From a virus, in the IMG/VR virus record IMGVR_UViG_3300030107_001155, positions 1-42,168 of that record: a DNA stretch of 42,168 nt; one strand, given 5' to 3'. Made by a program: the position numbers and the translations under genes. The notes under the pieces were generated by a model. The model was not told the origin of the DNA, searched no databases, and worked only from the letters and a program-made list of their open reading frames with translations. Shown piece after piece: positions 40,013 to 42,168 of the stretch. Each line of letters begins with the position of its first letter. The first letter of the stretch is position 1.

Positions 40013-40207
40013 CTAATAAGTATCTTCTCCATTAGGATCGAGAATACTATCTGCTCGTTTCTTAGCTTCGAGTATGATCTCATCGGGTGGTAAGCTATCG
40101 TTATCTGAATAGTTACCAGCTAACCAGTCTTGCTTAAACTCTGGAGTCATAAAGTTAGTAAGATGTGGTAACTGTTCTAAAAACTGTGTTGCGTTTTTCT
40201 TATCCAT
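40013..40207 (-). CDS. Small acidic hypothetical protein, 64 aa
   Basis: It starts at the ATG at 40207 (MDKKNATQFLEQLPHLTNFM), overlapping the upstream gene by eight bases; an in-frame GTG at 40216 is less likely. The C-terminal part (LPPDEIILEAKKRADSILDP) is helical and acidic. The product is not recognised. By position in the operon opposite the DNA-replication genes, it may be an early host-modifying factor. Confidence 0.6.
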   Translation of the reverse strand: MDKKNATQFLEQLPHLTNFMTPEFKQDWLAGNYSDNDSLPPDEIILEAKKRADSILDPNGEDTY

Positions 40208-40394
40208 AATATGCACATCCCTTTTTTGTGTTAGATTGCACGGCTACCATGAACAGTGCAGTGTTAAAGTTTGGATTGTCTTGTTTAAACATAACACAAA
40301 GATCAGTCAATATCTTGCCATCTGTTGCGTCTATTGCTTCCTCGTTATTACTGAGTATCTCTGCAATAGCTTTGTAGTGTTTTCTAGACATCAT
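40200..40394 (-). CDS. Small hypothetical protein, 64 aa
   Basis: The start ATG-ATG at 40394 has GGAG upstream. The product begins MSRKHYKAIAEILSNNEEAI and continues as a helical small protein (CVMFKQDNPNFNTALFMVAV) ending in a Lys/Gly/Tyr tail. The KHYKAIAxIL...LCxxFKxDNPxFxxxxFxxA pattern is familiar from short phage proteins of many environments, without known function. It overlaps the next gene by eight bases. Confidence 0.68.
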   Translation of the reverse strand: MMSRKHYKAIAEILSNNEEAIDATDGKILTDLCVMFKQDNPNFNTALFMVAVQSNTKKGCAYYG

Positions 40395-40425
40395 TTTTTT
40401 ATATCTCCTATATTGTAAATATTAT

Positions 40426-40629
40426 CTATAAAACAACACATAGCACACAAAAGCAAAACGTTGCAAGCGAAAAGACTGCAAAAGTTGTAATGAAGTCTCG
40501 AACCCTCATCATGCGTTTATGTTGTGTTAATTGTTCGTTCATTCTCTGGCGAGACTGTTCTAAAAGCTTTCTTCTTCTCATTAAACCATCCTCATATATT
40601 TGTGTTATGGATCTAGCTGTTCTTTGCAT
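40426..40629 (-). CDS. Small C-tail-anchored membrane protein, 67 aa
   Basis: An Arg/Gln-rich N-terminal helix (RRRKLLEQSRQRMNEQLTQH) is followed by one C-terminal membrane helix (residues 45-67, FITTFAVFSLATFCFCVLCV). The start is preceded at a set distance by AAGGATACAAA, as in the DUF932 and nrdJ genes. No promoter separates it from the upstream hairpin at 40665-40693, so it depends on read-through. The role is unknown; small membrane proteins of early operons often alter the host envelope or exclude other phages. Confidence 0.62.
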   Translation of the reverse strand: MQRTARSITQIYEDGLMRRRKLLEQSRQRMNEQLTQHKRMMRVRDFITTFAVFSLATFCFCVLCVVL

Positions 40630-40649
40630 TTGTTTGTATCCTTTTGACT

Positions 40650-40693
40650 AGTTAATAATAAAATAGGTTGTAATGCATTACACATTACAACCT
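40650..40693 (-). terminator. Attenuator/terminator hairpin downstream of the DUF932 gene
   Basis: On the minus strand AGGTTGTAATG (40683-40693) pairs perfectly with CATTACAACCT (40665-40675) with a seven-base loop TGTAATG, followed by ATTTTATTATTAAC. The 11-pair stem is strong, but the U tract is broken by A residues. It probably lowers transcription of the four small genes after the DUF932 gene. The loop repeats part of the stem (GTAATG), so alternative pairing is possible. Confidence 0.6.
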
Positions 40694-40717
40694 AATAAGT
40701 TAATAATCAATTAATAT

Positions 40718-40792
40718 TTATATTAAGATAAGAATGACCATAAAAACAACAATAACCATTCCAAGCCGATAGAGTTTAAGAAATAGTTCCAT
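40718..40792 (-). CDS. Possible 24-residue membrane peptide
   Basis: Four bases after the DUF932 stop codon, an ATG at 40792 opens a frame for MELFLKLYRLGMVIVVFMVI plus LILI, then a TAA at 40718-40720. A charged start and a hydrophobic segment form a single membrane helix. There is no strong ribosome site, but the closeness to the upstream stop would allow re-initiation. The short size makes this tentative. Confidence 0.4.
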   Translation of the reverse strand: MELFLKLYRLGMVIVVFMVILILI

Positions 40793-40796
40793 ATCA

Positions 40797-42011
40797 TTAC
40801 GCCACCATTTCGAGTGCTTTGATACCTGCCTTATTTTTGATATCATTCTGACTAGCTAATCTGCCACCACCGTAAAAAGCTTTGTCTAGTCTGATATCAT
40901 CGCCAAAGTCACGAACTGGTTTATGATCTGCCATCCACATGACAGTTTGATAAGCACCCCAAAGTGTACCTTCTGCACTATCTTTGTTCCAGCCAGCGTT
41001 GATAGTCTGATCGACTAACTCGACAGGTTTATCGTCACTGTCATCACTAACAAGCTTTTGAGTTTCTAATTTCTCAATCTGTTTTTGTGATATCTTTTTG
41101 CCTGACTTAATGGACGCAATAAGATCTTCGAGTGTATCATCTAGAAACTCAATTTCTTTATCTAAGCGGTCAATGATAGCCTGTTTGGTTTCACCCTTGG
41201 CAGTGCCAGTAATCGGAGCAAATGCTTGTCCTCGATTGTATGCAAGTGCTTTTCTAACACCCTCACTTTGGATAACCTTGCCATCTTTTTCACGCTCTTT
41301 ACCACCGAACACATACTTGAAGAACTCTAATTCCTCTTGACCGCTAAGTACCTTGCTTGCCATGTTCTTAGCAAACAACTCGAACTCTCCAAACTGTTCA
41401 GAGCTAATACCCAAAGCAATCTTGAGAGTCTCTGCGTCAAACATTGTCTTGTGGTTATGCTTCACAATGTCCTTTGCTTTCTCTCCAATCTGCATTGCCA
41501 AACGCATAGTATTATTGCACACAACTCTTATCGGTGTAATGAGTGCGGAGTTAGCTTCCTTGCCAGTATGATTGATAGTGAACAACAAGTTGTTAACTAC
41601 TTCGTCATCTTTACCTAATGTGAACCCTTCTTTAGTAGATGCCATGCACCAAACTTTACGACCACCAAACAGTGATCCAGCAGTGTGCAAGTACATTTCT
41701 TCTTTATCGATGAACTCTTGAAAGAAATTAAACATCTCTGCATTTTGGAAAGGCTGGTATTGTGTCCCAGCAACATACTCACCCAGAATAGAGCCATCAT
41801 TAGTACGCTCTATAAAATAACTTTCTGGAATAGGCTGACTTGGATGTGTTGAGTGAGATGGTGGGTAATGGTTCTGTGTTAACTGAACTTCCCAATCACA
41901 ACCAGAAGCTTCGAGCATTTCTTGAGCACTCATGTCATTATTAACTGGTGTACCCAAACCATGCCAAGGAACTTCGCCAGCGAAAGCCATCGTTTCTACT
42001 TCATGTGTCAT
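40797..42011 (-). CDS. DUF932 family phage/plasmid-type protein, 404 aa
   Basis: The start (HEVETMAFAGEVPWHGLGTP) and the segment LITPIRVVCNNTMRLAM are hallmarks of DUF932 proteins, which are common in phages and plasmids. Further blocks are EYVAGTQYQPFQNAEMFNFF and VVNNLLFTINHTGKEANSAL, and a C-terminal helix region ends AGWNKDSAEGTLWGAYQTVM. The length is near the family norm. The biochemical function is not established, though an effect on DNA or host takeover has been suggested by context. It is the first gene after the right-end minus promoter and has AAGGATACAAA before its ATG. Confidence 0.9.
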   Translation of the reverse strand: MTHEVETMAFAGEVPWHGLGTPVNNDMSAQEMLEASGCDWEVQLTQNHYPPSHSTHPSQPIPESYFIERTNDGSILGEYVAGTQYQPFQNAEMFNFFQEFIDKEEMYLHTAGSLFGGRKVWCMASTKEGFTLGKDDEVVNNLLFTINHTGKEANSALITPIRVVCNNTMRLAMQIGEKAKDIVKHNHKTMFDAETLKIALGISSEQFGEFELFAKNMASKVLSGQEELEFFKYVFGGKEREKDGKVIQSEGVRKALAYNRGQAFAPITGTAKGETKQAIIDRLDKEIEFLDDTLEDLIASIKSGKKISQKQIEKLETQKLVSDDSDDKPVELVDQTINAGWNKDSAEGTLWGAYQTVMWMADHKPVRDFGDDIRLDKAFYGGGRLASQNDIKNKAGIKALEMVA

Positions 42012-42047
42012 TTTTTTGTATCCTTCATTTGGTTAATGTTGGATCTT

Positions 42048-42075
42048 AAAATAGTTAAATTTACCCAAAAGTCAA
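42048..42075 (-). promoter_or_regulatory. Probable promoter of the DUF932 operon
   Basis: On the minus strand TTGACT (42070-42075) is followed after 16 bases by TATTTT (42048-42053), with a start expected near 42041, about 30 bases before the gene. The -10 is weaker than in the two control-region promoters, but the spacing of 16 is the same. An inverted repeat upstream (42105-42143) could be an operator. Confidence 0.55.
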
Positions 42076-42104
42076 GTTTATAATTATATATTATTACAGC
42101 ATAA

Positions 42105-42143
42105 GTGTATACTGAGTGTACCATTGCAGCACACTCAATACAC
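42105..42143. repeat. Inverted repeat upstream of the DUF932 promoter
   Basis: TGAGTGT (42113-42119) and ACACTCA (42131-42137) form a perfect seven-pair stem with an 11-base spacer. Outer GTGTA/TACAC extends it with a small asymmetry. About ten bases beyond (plus strand) comes a long T-run (42155-42163). It may be a terminator for plus-strand transcription from outside the window, or an operator. The sequence does not decide between these. Confidence 0.5.
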
Positions 42144-42168
42144 AACGATAAAGATTTTTTTTTATTTA

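Noticed and set aside
39805-40083. Longer 92-aa version of the 61-aa gene
   Set aside because: It would overlap the upstream gene by about 70 bases; the internal ATG at 39990 has a better ribosome site.

Overview
This window is most of the genome of a tailed double-stranded DNA phage with podovirus-type (short-tailed) virion genes. It is AT-rich and densely packed. I find no tRNA, insertion sequence, CRISPR array or host gene. Several proteins resemble families I associate with marine phages of Alphaproteobacteria: a monomeric B12-dependent ribonucleotide reductase, a T7-type helicase and endonuclease I, DUF3310, DUF932, a 2OG-Fe(II) oxygenase beside the capsid genes, and many tiny Lys/Arg/Gly-rich proteins. 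The layout resembles the HMO-2011 type of SAR116/SAR11/Roseobacter podoviruses. That placement is from memory of the families, not from a search. No phage RNA polymerase is present in the window, and the best promoters are near-perfect host sigma70 promoters.

Layout. (1) Bases 1-4496, plus strand: the end of a replicative helicase, a PD-(D/E)XK nuclease, T7-like endonuclease I, two unknown proteins, DUF3310, NrdJ and a small protein. These form an overlapping replication and nucleotide-metabolism operon. (2) Bases 4489-38805, minus strand: one block of about 34 kb of virion, packaging and lysis genes. Read in transcription order (right to left) it holds an acidic leader gene, the small terminase subunit, a cluster of tiny basic, Cys-rich or Gly-rich proteins, the large terminase subunit, an 829-aa protein with a possible recombinase-like domain, the portal with an overprinted small gene, two connector or scaffold-like proteins, endolysin, scaffold, major capsid, a decoration-like protein, a 2OG oxygenase, tail adaptor, tail hub, fibres, a membrane/holin cluster, five internal-virion-type proteins (up to 1443 aa) and a 3-TM holin. 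The plus and minus blocks collide tail to tail at 4489-4496 with no terminator.

(3) Bases 38806-39804: the control region. Two divergent promoters, each TTGACA-16 nt-TATAAT, stand 30 bp apart around a shared A/T tract. The leftward one drives the late block. The rightward one drives a transcript of only about 110 nt that folds into two hairpins and ends at an intrinsic terminator, so it is a strong candidate for an undescribed phage small RNA. (4) Bases 39735-42168, minus strand: a separate small operon (DUF932 protein, tiny membrane proteins, small hypotheticals) with its own promoter, an internal hairpin and a strong terminator facing the control region.

How it works together, by inference: host RNA polymerase reads the DUF932 operon and the replication operon for takeover and DNA synthesis; NrdJ, endonuclease I and the nuclease supply and recycle nucleotides; and the leftward promoter drives packaging, head, tail and lysis genes. 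Within the late block, the scaffold/capsid/decoration cassette is bracketed by RNA hairpins that could set its high expression.
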